Shown: positions 44,100-53,949 of the stretch, piece by piece | How the letters are laid out: every line of letters starts with the position of its first letter | Numbering within the stretch: the stretch's first letter is position 1 | Source: Parelaphostrongylus tenuis | Lineage: Eukaryota > Nematoda > Chromadorea > Rhabditida > Metastrongylidae | Length of the DNA stretch: 64,000 bases | Assembly: GCA_019055375.1 (NCBI GenBank) | Contig: JAHQIW010000016.1 | Location: 1-64,000, forward strand | Reading direction: 5' to 3' | Position numbers and translations under genes: made by a program | Notes under the pieces: generated by a model | The model's input: only the letters and a program-made list of their open reading frames with translations | Database searches by the model: none | Told to the model about the DNA's origin: nothing

Positions 44100-45742
44100 G
44101 TATAGAGCATTTTTAAGATTGATAAGTCAATCGCTTAAGCATGGTTTATATCAGGGATGGGGAGCCGTGTTTATGGCACATCTGACCCTCTAACACAATG
44201 CTCCACAACAGATTTTGTTTTAGACATCCAATCGACTGTTTTTGAACCTTGCGTTTAATTTGGTCTGCGAGAATGCTTAAATCCTTTTCGTGAATGACAC
44301 TTCATTAATAAGAGTCGATAGGAAATATGTCTACAAATACACTCAGCCGTAATCCAGCAGTGAAGAAATAGTGGTAACCACAGTCACGTTCTATTACCAT
44401 AAACACGTCTCCCCATGCGTGCCGTGCAATATAAAAATCATAAGTTGAGAAGCTTCAGAAATTTTATTGCCTCAAGGCTATGGAGCTGAATGGATCGATG
44501 TAAGCTCAGTGGTTGCTTACACGAAGCAAAAATAGAAAAAAATGGCTGAAGAGGGTTTCTACATATTGACGACTGGACGAGTCTTGCACGATTTCAGCCT
44601 CAAAGACTTGGGTGACTACAACGAATCGCAGTAGTTATATGAAATACTGAATGAAGCGTTTGCCGTTGATTAATCCTTAAAACATAAAACAATCATTTGA
44701 CTTTATCAAGCATTGCAAAGGTGAATAAATATATATCTTGCCTATGCAGCGCTGGCTTGCGACTGACGGTGGTTTTGCTTTCTCAAACAAATAAGACGTC
44801 GTCTTGAATACTCCCATCCACTGATGCTCCAAACATTTGGTTGAAATAAATGCTGGACATAGGTCCTACTTTGCAGTGCAAATAGATTTCCGTTTTTAAC
44901 GCAGAGTTTGAGGAAATGGTGACGTTTGATGATGGCAGCTGAGCAATAGTTCATCAAAACGTTTCTAATAATCGTCCCACCAGGGCATCATAATGCCACT
45001 CTTCCTTAATTGAGCGTTCACTTCCTCTTCTCGGCTTCTTTTGAATAACTGCTTCAGGCGCTTCGATTTTGTATGGTACCTGCTAATCAAATATGCCATT
45101 CGTCGACAAAACTCAGAAAATGAAATAAATTTTCGACCACTGGCTACCTGCTCTTCTTCTACAGAATCGCATTCTGTTACTGTTTAGAGCATTAAGAACG
45201 AAAAAAATCCTACAGCTTTGAAAATTGCCTAACAAAGGCCAGTTTTGAGTAGTTAGATAAACGAGCTTATATCGTTGCATGTAAGAGTTAGGAATGTTTT
45301 ATTGAGTATTTGGAAGTTACAGAAAAAAAAATTACTGCTCAGTGGATGTCAAGATCGCATTTAGCTCACGACGCACATGAACAAAAATTGAGCATAGTCC
45401 TGTGCCGTCAGATAATGGAAAATCAGACATGGTTATGAGTGTGATATGGATGGCCAATACACACGATATGTCAAACAAGCTCTTGTTACAATTTTTCAAT
45501 AGTTCATTGTATGAAATGTAACAGCAAATTCGCTCGCATTACGACGAGTCTTCTTAATGGTGAGACAAATAAGGTCTTCAATTCTGATAAATAAGAACAA
45601 AAGTGGAGCTTCATAGGATTATTACGTATTGCATTTGTACAATGAAGCTAAGAATTCTGCACCTTTTATAGGCAAAAATAGCAGCCCTTGTGTTAATATT
45701 ACATGCAAATAAAACGCTAAGAATTCTCACCGTTCATTTCAA
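44100..45742. other. No feature recognised
   Basis: AT-rich spacer without supportable genes, RNA folds or family repeats. Confidence 0.4.
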
Positions 45743-45830
45743 GTTTTCTTGAGAACACGCTCAAATTTCAATATCTGATAATTGTTATTTGAGCTAAGAT
45801 GTCATTTAGTCTGTCATGGGCACTTGTACA

Positions 45831-45874
45831 GCCCTATATACGTGTTTCGGCCTTAGCAGCCTCATTATTAGGGT
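45831..45874 (-). ncRNA. Decayed hammerhead, left arm
   Basis: Minus strand: CCCTA/TAGGG stem I, GGC/GCC stem II, GAAA and ACACGTAT remain. The core reads ATAATGA instead of CTGATGA. Confidence 0.6.
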
Positions 45875-46029
45875 AGGACCTTCGTCTCTAGCCAATCCTT
45901 TCGGGAGTCCTTGTACACCCTATAGAGAATAGGCGACGACAAACGATTTCGACATGCCGTCAAGTGGAATACAGGGGGATCTCCAGGAAGGAGCATCTCC
46001 AAGAGAATTAGCTAAAAGACGAAATGTCT

Positions 46030-46074
46030 GCCCGACTGATGAGGGCTGCCAAGGCCAAAACACGTGTATCAGGC
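46030..46074 (+). ncRNA. Decayed hammerhead, right arm
   Basis: Stem I GCCCGA/TCAGGC (one mismatch), intact CTGATGA core, and stem III ACACGTGT. GAAA has become AAAA and stem II gained a base. Loss of the G before AA should abolish cleavage. Confidence 0.65.
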
Positions 46075-46477
46075 TGTACAAGTGCCTTCAACAGACTAAA
46101 TGACATGTTCTCTTAGATAATATTCATTAGTCATGAACTTATTGCTGATTATCAGAATTTCATATGGTCTGAGCGTGCAGTTGCATCTGAGCAACGGTGC
46201 TTGCTGCTTCCACATGCAACACGCTACCTAATAGCGTTGATCTGCGTTGTTTGAAACTAGTGGCATGTACCAAATTCACTCACACTTTCCTCTCAAAAAA
46301 GTCAGTGTGTTTTGCCCTGTGTGTATTACTGCTATTCTTTGAATTTTGGCGGTAACTCACACCCTCCCATGTAGTAGCATATCGTGAATTTCAATCTACA
46401 ATTCTCAGTCATGAAATATTGCCCAATTTGGCGAAAGAACTTATGCAAAGGAGTTTTGCTGATATTGAATAACATCT

Positions 46478-47018
46478 GTCGTCCTGTTGATCGTCAAGTG
46501 GCTCCTGCAGACAACAGTATTATTTCCATATTTCCCTATCGCGTGCGAGAGTGGCAGAGTGGGCCCTCTTTGCATTGAGAGATAGTTGAGCATCAAATTT
46601 TTCTTCTTCTCTTTTCTCGAACAGATCGGACCATGAGGTCGGTGGTTTCCCAGTGGTGGTTTTGAAATCCCAAGAAGTCTATTCAGTAACGACTCTCGCC
46701 CATCGGTTGTCCTCAAAATGCAATGCAGGTCTCTTCCACCCTATCTTCTATAGCCTGATCTGTAGAATGACATCTTTGATATTCAATCACTAATGTAGGT
46801 CAGCACTCCGAATCCTTTTTCTCATTTGCGAGATAAGGGATACTTCTAGCATCGTCCTTTCTTCTCGATAAATAACGTCAAGAGATCTTTCATCCTGTTC
46901 ACGCAGCGACCAGCTTCCTCCAGCTCAACTCTGGCACTGGGTAGCGAGCTCATCATGTTAGCTTCGACATCGATAGGATAATTGGAGCTTTCGAAGATAT
47001 CTGCCCTGTTAAGCGCCT
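46478..47018 (-). pseudogene. Decayed 3' fragment of an RTE retrotransposon
   Basis: Aligns with 33750-34410 of the RTE element (CGTCCTGTTGATCGTC, TTTCCCTATCGCGTGCGAGAG, CATCGGTTGTCCTCAAA, TCATCCTGTTCACGCAGCGACC), with many indels. It ends abruptly where the truncated SINE 2 begins. Confidence 0.8.
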
Positions 47019-47024
47019 AGGGTG

Positions 47025-47260
47025 CGTTTTCCAAGGATGAGAAGCCAAGTCCCACCCCCAGCGTTCTCCGGCACTCAACAGCATCGCCCTATGGAACGTC
47101 ACATCAAGGCTATCCTCGAGATTGTAAGGAAACTCGCTCAACCAGTATTCTGCGCCGTTTAAGAAGAAGGCGAATAACGAATTGAATGCTAGAAGTACTG
47201 GGATTCGCACAGTGAAAGAAATTTGGGATGACAGATCAAACAGAATGCAAAAGTGCTAAA
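47025..47260 (+). mobile_element. SINE family 2 copy, 5'-truncated
   Basis: Lacks the tRNA-like head. From CACCCCCAGCGTTCTCC onward it follows the family to GTGCTAAAAGAATG. It marks the left edge of the second B duplication copy. Confidence 0.75.
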
Positions 47261-48923
47261 AGAATGTAAAATGAGAGTTTTGCAATATGTTAAGCTAAGT
47301 ATGAGGATAGGCATTTTTCAAGCTATCAAATGAGTATAAAAATACAGAACAAAAAGCAAGAATCAAATGTTTTGTAACAACTACGATTTGCGGCAGGTGG
47401 ATGTTCTCTTTATTAAAAAACCCTCCGTTAAAGTCTCCTTTGCAATCTTCTGTAACTTAATGCCAATAATGGGCGCTCAGAACCTCAACCAACCAATAAA
47501 TTTTTATTTCCATGGAAGCGCGCGGTGATACGAATCCAACGCAGCTCGCCGCGGTCGTAGCGAGCGCGGCGCACGCTATGTTCCGAAGACGGTACATGTA
47601 GTGGTCAAGGAGATAATAGATTGACGGATTTGAGCTTAATTCACAGAGCTCCATTCTTGTTGTAATGTTAATCTTTTTCATTGTACATTCCACGTAAAGA
47701 TTCATTTACAATAACATGATATACTTGTAAAGTTAATAGAACATCTTCAGCAAACACACTGGACATTATTTGCAATAATTGAGTTGTTTAGTTTGCTGGA
47801 TAGATGGCCAAGTGCGAGACCTTCTATTGGTTCGAATTTTCAGAGGGATGACTCAAAATGTCATTTTTCGAGAGCCATTTTATAGTCCAAGAAGAATTTG
47901 TGAAGTGTAAAAAGTCATGTAAAGGTTTCATTTCCTTAGAATAGTTCCTTATAAGCCGTTTCTGTATTTTCCGCCTGTATCGACGAAAATTTTCCTACAA
48001 ATGTCTCCATCAGCTAAGATTTATTGCTGCCTACTAAATGTGTTGTAGAAGAATCGCAGAACCTCTTTTTTTATCATGACTTTGGGAAGCCGATATTCAT
48101 TTCTCAAAACTTTTGAGCCGTTCATTCATAGGGAGGTATTCTTGTCAATTATATCAACCCATTCTTTATTTCATCGAAGCAGCCTGAAACTCTCTTTCCA
48201 TATTCCAGGTTCACAAAGACTCCAGGTTTCTAAGTGCTCTTGGTTCTTTACATGCGGATATTTGTCATGTGTCCTTCCCTTATATGTCATATTAAGTGTC
48301 AGTGAGGAACTTTTGAGAGGTTTTCCGTACCTATGATATGGATCCGTTACCGAAATAACATTTGTTTCTAAGATTTCTTCCAAAATCAATAAATGTGTTG
48401 TTATGCAACTTCTGGAAGTGCGCACTGCCTTCCATCAAAGACCGAAAATTCTTAAAAGCATAACGCGATAAATTTTTGAAAGAGAGATCTGTGATCTTGG
48501 TACGTTCTCCATTGTTGTATCTGAGACTTAGTTTTCTTTTACAGTAGTTGACGAGCCGTTTTTTTGAGAATAATTCAACCGAGCTAATCAGAATTATGGT
48601 AAATTTGCATCTATGGTGATTAATAATAATCTATTGTATGAAAGTACGATGCCTAGATTTTACCGAATACTCGTGGGTGTCTGTCTGCTTCATTCACGAC
48701 CCATTTGCCATTTGTTTGATTTCAATCATATATTGCGTATAGGAAGACTGAAAGTGCTTTTACTCGAGTAAAGGAGTCTGCAGCAAACAACACAGATATT
48801 TATTTGCCTTATAAGGATTGAATGTGTACTAATGAGGCAGAGAACTACTTTGTATTTGATTAGATAAATCCCTGCAATCAATAAACTGCTATAAACAAGG
48901 AGGACTGAGTTTGACTCCTCCAT

Positions 48924-49023
48924 GAACACTGCCGGTGAACCGGACTGGATTGTCAACTATGCGAACGCCTGCAATTCCTTAACTAGGTGCATAATCGGGC
49001 GCCAAGTGCTTGCCAGCGACTAG
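48924..49023 (+). pseudogene. Decayed copy of the cysteine-rich peptide exon
   Basis: The same frame as 29022-29124 stays open (NTAGEPDWIVN, then RCIIG) to TAG. Two of the four cysteines are replaced (by Tyr and Arg) and the upstream Lys-Arg part is lost. The disulfide pattern is broken. Confidence 0.5.
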
Positions 49024-50004
49024 GTGACAGTTGCAAAGAGGAACAGGAGGGACAGTACAGCATTCATTAGCATGAAATTCTGACTCGAATTCTATAATTA
49101 CACTTTGTCGCGATCCCAAATGCGAAAAAATTGAGGTCTCTTCAGCATAAGAAGCAGAGGAGCTCGGTTACCCAGAGAAACCCTTTTGATTTTGATTACG
49201 TTGAGGTCTCGAAAAAAAGAAAAACAGTGCTCCTTTACTCGAAAATAGTGACAGGATACCAAAGAGTGGTACTGCTCTTACTTTGCTTGAAAATATCTTT
49301 CCACTGTTCTCAATACGGGTCTAAGTTCGGGAGAGAAAATATGAGCAAGAAAGAAATTTTTGATTTTTGAACGTATCTTGATTTCATGGCTCGACGATAT
49401 TAATAAGATGGATTTGAGCAGCATAACCAGATGCATTCATCAAGCGGGTATTTTAGAAGATAACGACATCTTTTATAACGGGAGATGTCGTTGGTGTTCA
49501 TCGAGCATGCCTTTTGCGTTGATATGGAATAATGATTCAGTTTTACAGTTGAATTGATTTTGTCTTAAAATTCCACAATTTGAGAGCGTCACTCACCAGA
49601 CCATGGAATGAAAATTCACTTCATCACATCTCCTTGATTTAGAAATGACTAGGAATCCACAATAGTGCAAATGATGAACGACCAACATATTCTTACATTA
49701 GCTTTCTAAAGTATAAAGAATGGTCAGAAGGATATGCAGGTTGAACGTTGAGTACAAACCAAGTTGTGAAAACGTGCTTTCCAATCTCTAAGAAGTTGAG
49801 GAAATTCTTCAAAACTACCATTTTAGAAAAAATGATGGTTTTGCCACCTTGTAGTACAGCTTACTTGATTTTATGCTAGTGCAGTGCAGTTTACATCGGA
49901 AAGCATTCCGTTTAGCCGAGTGGGTTCTTGATAAAAATTGAGCTCCAAACTTGTCTCTTAACTCTTTGTCCTCAATTATACCTTTATTCGAGTGCTTTAT
50001 TTAG

Positions 50005-50165
50005 ACTACACTCAAATTTTAATAGATCCTTTCATTATTATTTAAGCCAACTTGTCCGACTGACGAGTCTGTAAGGACGAAACACGTGTATCGGGTTGTA
50101 CAAGAGCCCTTACCAGACCACATGACAAGTTGGCCCAAATAAAAATGAAAGGATCTTTTTCTTTA
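50005..50165 (+). mobile_element. Hammerhead-bearing small element
   Basis: Ends in inverted repeats: GATCCTTTCATTATTATTTA and AGCCAACTTGT at the left, ACAAGTTGGCCCAAATAAAA and ATGAAAGGATC at the right. The internal order of ribozyme, GTACAAGAGCCCTTACC and AGACCACATGACA is as in the other members, on the plus strand. Confidence 0.8.
50054..50096 (+). ncRNA. Hammerhead ribozyme, fully intact motif
   Basis: Order: stem I CCGA (56-59, extended by two wobble pairs), core CTGACGA (60-66), stem II GTCT-GTAA-GGAC (the loop is a GNRA tetraloop), GAAA (79-82), palindromic stem III ACACGTGT (82-89), A90 at the cleavage position, stem I return TCGG (91-94). All core positions match the hammerhead consensus. 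The loopless stem III should favour a dimer. Cleavage is predicted after position 50090. Confidence 0.92.
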
Positions 50166-51082
50166 ATTTGACTGATTTTATCTTATCCTTTCGTCGTCAC
50201 CTCCGACGTAAGATGGTCGCTTCATAATACCAACTTGACAACCAGAATTATCCCAACAAGCTCCACTTTGATTCAGGGTAAAAGTGCTCAAATATGGAAA
50301 CTACGTTGGCATGTATTCAAATATCAGTGAAGATGATGAATCTCTAACTTACAGCGGCACACCGCACACGATCTCAACCCCGTCGAGTTTGTGCAACAGG
50401 AAGCGGATAGAGGAAATACTTGAGATTATGAGACATACCTGAATGAGTCATATGAGCGACGGCAAGACACATGTCATTGACTCCGATCAATTTAATTCTA
50501 TTTAATGAGATAATTTGGTTGCTTGTGAAGCGTAATTCGTCGTTTCTCATGCGGATATTTACCTGACAGAATTGGGCTAGATACTGGCTGGCAGCTTCGA
50601 CAGTGTAGCAGTTACCACGTAAGCCTGGCTAGAGCGAAGCGCAGGTTTGACATCAGCGTAAGGTTTAGAATTTCCACATAATTCAAAAATCTTGAGCATA
50701 AGTCAGAACATAAGATTATTTGCAACTCTTCTTATATAGTATTCGTTTTACAATCACTCGTCATTTTCAAAAGTATGGCATGACTCCTAGATAAGAAATC
50801 ACACGTATAAATTTTACGCGGCACAAAGTCTGTCACAAAACATTCAGTCGATTTGTTACATTACCTTTAAGTAAGAGCTTTTTCCGAAAATGGACAGGAA
50901 TTTATCACTAGGCGATTATAGGTTGAAATGCATTACTTACAAGTGCGATGGAACAGTAAGTTATTCTAAAAATTCCGAAAATAGTAGTAATACATGTAGA
51001 GAGGAACGTACCATTTTCCTGAAAAAGAGGAGATTAGATTTGGTGCATATCACTAGTATCAAAGAACGGCAGATTCACGCTA

Positions 51083-51563
51083 TTAGCTAATTTGTCGCAA
51101 AGGTAAGACGCAAATACCGCTGCTCAGAAGCAATACCACACTCAGGCCACATGACATTCTGGCAACTAGGAATGAATTTTTAGAGTTTTGCTTACACATA
51201 TTATTAACACCACCAAAATCGTCTACAGCTTCATCGTGGCTGGGAGATGTTCCTGGGTGTCGGACTGCGAAGTACATTGGGAGTGGGGATTCAGTAACCC
51301 CGCCCCCCCCCCATCCCCCCACCCCGCCTTCCCCTCTCACCCTTCGCCCTCATCAATGCCACCTATGTTGAGAAAGGGTCCGACGTTTCTATCCGGAAAA
51401 TCTAGCTTAGATTGAGCTATACCACAAATGACCGCCGTTTTGATAGCTCCTAATCGTAAGGTGGTAAATTCCCTCTGATCCATAGTAGCCGGCGATGCTT
51501 CAATATGATATCGATCTGCGAAAGCCCGGATAAGCCTACCTGGCGACTTTAGAAACCGCACAG
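51083..51563 (-). CDS. Putative two-exon gene end, unidentified
   Basis: Minus strand. Exon 51363-51563 follows GCTGGTTTAG and is open, including SPGRLIRAFADRYHIEASP and TLRLGAIKTAVICG. It ends at ATAG|GTGGCA with one leftover base. A 98-bp intron follows. Exon 51083-51264 follows ACTTCGCAG, supplies the two bases needed and stays open (RHPGTSPSHDEAVDDFGGVN) to a stop at 51083-51085. A GTAAGC donor inside the second exon (near 51194) could instead lead to further exons. No family is recognised. Phase, splice sites and intron size support a real gene. Confidence 0.45.
51298..51334 (-). other. G-rich tract, possible G-quadruplex, inside the intron
   Basis: The plus strand is nearly all C. The minus (sense) strand has several separated G-runs of four or more, enough for a four-stranded G-quadruplex. 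It lies in the 98-bp intron of the candidate gene, where it could affect splicing. Confidence 0.6.
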
Positions 51564-51620
51564 CTAAACCAGCACATTTTCATTTGCTGGAGTCTGAAAA
51601 AATCGTGGAGACGGACCGTC

Positions 51621-52004
51621 TTAGTATCCAGGTGTATTATTTGCACAGAAGCAGCAGCATCTGCTTTTGAAAGGTGCCGATTCTTCTTGTTTTCTTTGTC
51701 CAGGGTAACATCGGGCTAACCTTGCAAACCGTTCATAACTCTGGGTTTGTTCTAATTCATTAGAACGCGAAGAATCTGAATAGTTCCACTTCGAGAAGGT
51801 GTTTATGTCGCTTGAACGAATCCCTGTTACGTCATTCACATGCAAAAATTGGGAAATCGTAATAAAAGCTTGTTCAAACATGCCTGAAATTCCGTAGGTT
51901 AACAACACGATACTGCATTCAGTTTTTCTCTCCGTGTATCGTAAGCGAAGACCACATATCGGTCTTCGATAGGCAGTTTTAAGGCCGCACGATTTCTTTT
52001 TCAA
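51621..52004 (-). CDS. 127-aa open frame, unidentified
   Basis: The longest unbroken non-transposon frame on this strand nearby. It contains GMFEQAFITISQFLHVNDV and ends in a cysteine cluster (RCCCFCANN). It lies just upstream of the exons at 51363-51563 on the same strand and could be an earlier exon. No phase-consistent donor joins them with confidence. No motif is recognised. Confidence 0.3.
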   Translation of the reverse strand: MKKKSCGLKTAYRRPICGLRLRYTERKTECSIVLLTYGISGMFEQAFITISQFLHVNDVTGIRSSDINTFSKWNYSDSSRSNELEQTQSYERFARLARCYPGQRKQEESAPFKSRCCCFCANNTPGY

Positions 52005-52349
52005 ACATGCTACATTCGTAAGACACCATGCGAATGTTTCATTTTCTGAATCATGTCGGCGGACGACATATTCGATTCTATCATGTATATGATTTTCTGA
52101 TTGTGATGACTGTTACGAAGACTTTTGCACACGCAAAACACGACGTCACATGTTAAGAGCGCACTATAGCTGATTTACTCAACATCATCCTTTTACTACG
52201 GTCGGAAGGATTACTCTGGGGCATTTCAATAAGCGTGAGGTAACTCCTTTGCATATCAAGGAAACATTACCATTTCTTATGTTGGATTTTTCCACTGAGG
52301 CCTAGATTTTATTCGTTTCTATTCTCAATTGGCTACAAGCTTGACCCAT

Positions 52350-52830
52350 CATCTTCAACGACACAATCGATGTTCGCGTTTCACTGCGTCACGATTGGAG
52401 AAAGGATCTTTCCAAAGCGAGCTGCAATGGATGAAATCAACGAAGTTGAAGAGAAAGACAAAACAAGCAAATCTGCTGCTGAATGCTGGTTTCAACGTTT
52501 TGATGCCAGAGATCTTGACCTCAAAAGCAAGCCTCGTTCAGGACGTCCAACAAAAATGAACAACGAAGATCAACTTATTAATGCCTCGGAAGATGAACTG
52601 TCGTCAAGTGCTGGCGAACCAGGAACCGAGCTTGATGATTCTCAGACAACTGTACCACCAGTTTAGCTTTGCCCACAAGTAGTCACGACAATATCCGCAT
52701 TAACTTCAACGAACAATTTGGATGGTTCCATGAAGTTGAAGGGGCATGGAAGAAGAATCCAAGCAGATGACTTCACAATCGGATCATCACATCCTCAAAG
52801 TATTGCTACTATTGCCATTTCTGCTTTCTA
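52350..52830 (+). pseudogene. Mariner-like transposase N-terminal relic
   Basis: The 98-codon frame 52370-52666 matches the mariner/SETMAR-type N-terminal region: INEVEEKDKTSKSAAECWFQ, then RFDARDLDLKSKPRSGRPT. The PRSGRP motif between the two helix-turn-helix units is intact. The catalytic domain is missing and the downstream sequence is scrambled. Confidence 0.75.
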
Positions 52831-53949
52831 GTAAAGATAACTAAGATTAGCAGAAATCTTGCTATATAAAGTAAGTAAACAATGAATAACTAAGTCATGG
52901 GCGACACTCATATACTGTGTATATCGGTGAGTTGAAAATTTAGTTTTTCGGAAGCTTTTTACAGCATTGTAGCAGAAAAAATAACGCTGATTTAAACAGG
53001 CGTAGCGACATCGTTCGAATATTCGTTATCAATTTAAGAATTTTTTTTCAACTTCTCTAAGATTTTTAGGTATTCAGTATAGGGTCCCAAAAGAAACATT
53101 GTTCCGCTACTTTTTCACAAAACAAGGACTTTGTTTCAAGTTCCAAGATTTACGCTTTCGAATGAATACTTGTAATTCATGAGAAGAGTTCCGTCCAAAG
53201 CGATACGCATGTGGAGAACACAAATATTTTTGTCCGCTACAGTGCTGTGAAAAAAACTTTTTAAAAAACAGACACATTTCTGAGTTGCTCGAGACTGGGA
53301 AGAGAACGATTATTCACACTCTAACGGAAGTTATGCAGTAATAAACATACAAGAGATAACTAGCAAAAGCGCAAAAAAATTCTTGCAGTCACTTTGAAAT
53401 AAAGGTGTATTTCTGTGCTCCAACCCTGTAATAAGACCTCTTTGAAAAACTAATACTTGCTCATTTAGATTTGAGCTTTTGAATGAGTGCAGAATAACAA
53501 GCTCGGGTGTAATACGACACCTCAGCACCTCTAAAAGGCACTGAGGAGCTTCCACTGAGTGTCGCATGGGCGTCGCTCCGGCGTAGGCGCCTCGGGGGCC
53601 ACCGCTGGAGAAGAGATAAACACGGTTTGAATGCTTTCCCAAAATTTTTGTGAGGGAAGGCCGCAGTATGATCACGACACTCCTTGTGGGCAGTGATGCT
53701 CTCAAGGATCGTTTGAACCCTACGAATCTGCCCCGCCAATTAAATTCATTGATGAACGCGGAATACGTGGTGCACAGACCAGGGTCAGCTAAAATTTGTA
53801 AGAAGAATTAACATCACATGAATGCTGTAAATTCGTCAAAATGCTTAGTACATAACATTTTCATATTGTCAGAGGTAGCCTTTCCTTGGTAAAATCCTTT
53901 CTGAATGAAACAATAGCGTATTATTAGGACATCACGGTTGCCACAAAAG
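52830..53949. other. Unassigned; GC-richer patch near 53500-53740
   Basis: Overlapping minus-strand frames (53331-53739) cover a GC-rich patch (GGCGTAGGCGCCTCGGGG). They could be repeat-derived. 53110-53170 resembles the end of the Tc1-like relic near 39000 (TTTCAAGTTCCAAGATT). Confidence 0.3.

Larger units (their letters stand above)
45743..46178. mobile_element. Palindromic twin-hammerhead element, decayed
   Basis: The left arm (TGTCATTTAGTCTGTC, CACTTGTACAGCCCTATA) and right arm (CAGGCTGTACAAGTGCC, CAGACTAAATGACATG) are inverted. The centre CTAGCCAATCC, then TAGGCGACGACAAACG, is shared with the element at 57356. One hammerhead lies in each arm, pointing outward. Outermost sequences (CTCAAATTTCAATATCTGATA) match the other members. 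Confidence 0.75.
47025..49510 (+). repeat. Direct duplication B, copy 2
   Basis: Homologue of 26514-29640, about 20.5 kb downstream and about 0.6 kb shorter. It lacks the hammerhead element found in copy 1 and carries decayed versions of the peptide exon and of the 114-codon frame. Confidence 0.8.

Noticed and set aside
53331..53739. Overlapping minus-strand frames of 124 and 92 codons
   Set aside because: Different frames over a GC-rich patch with no motif or splice structure; repeat origin is likelier.
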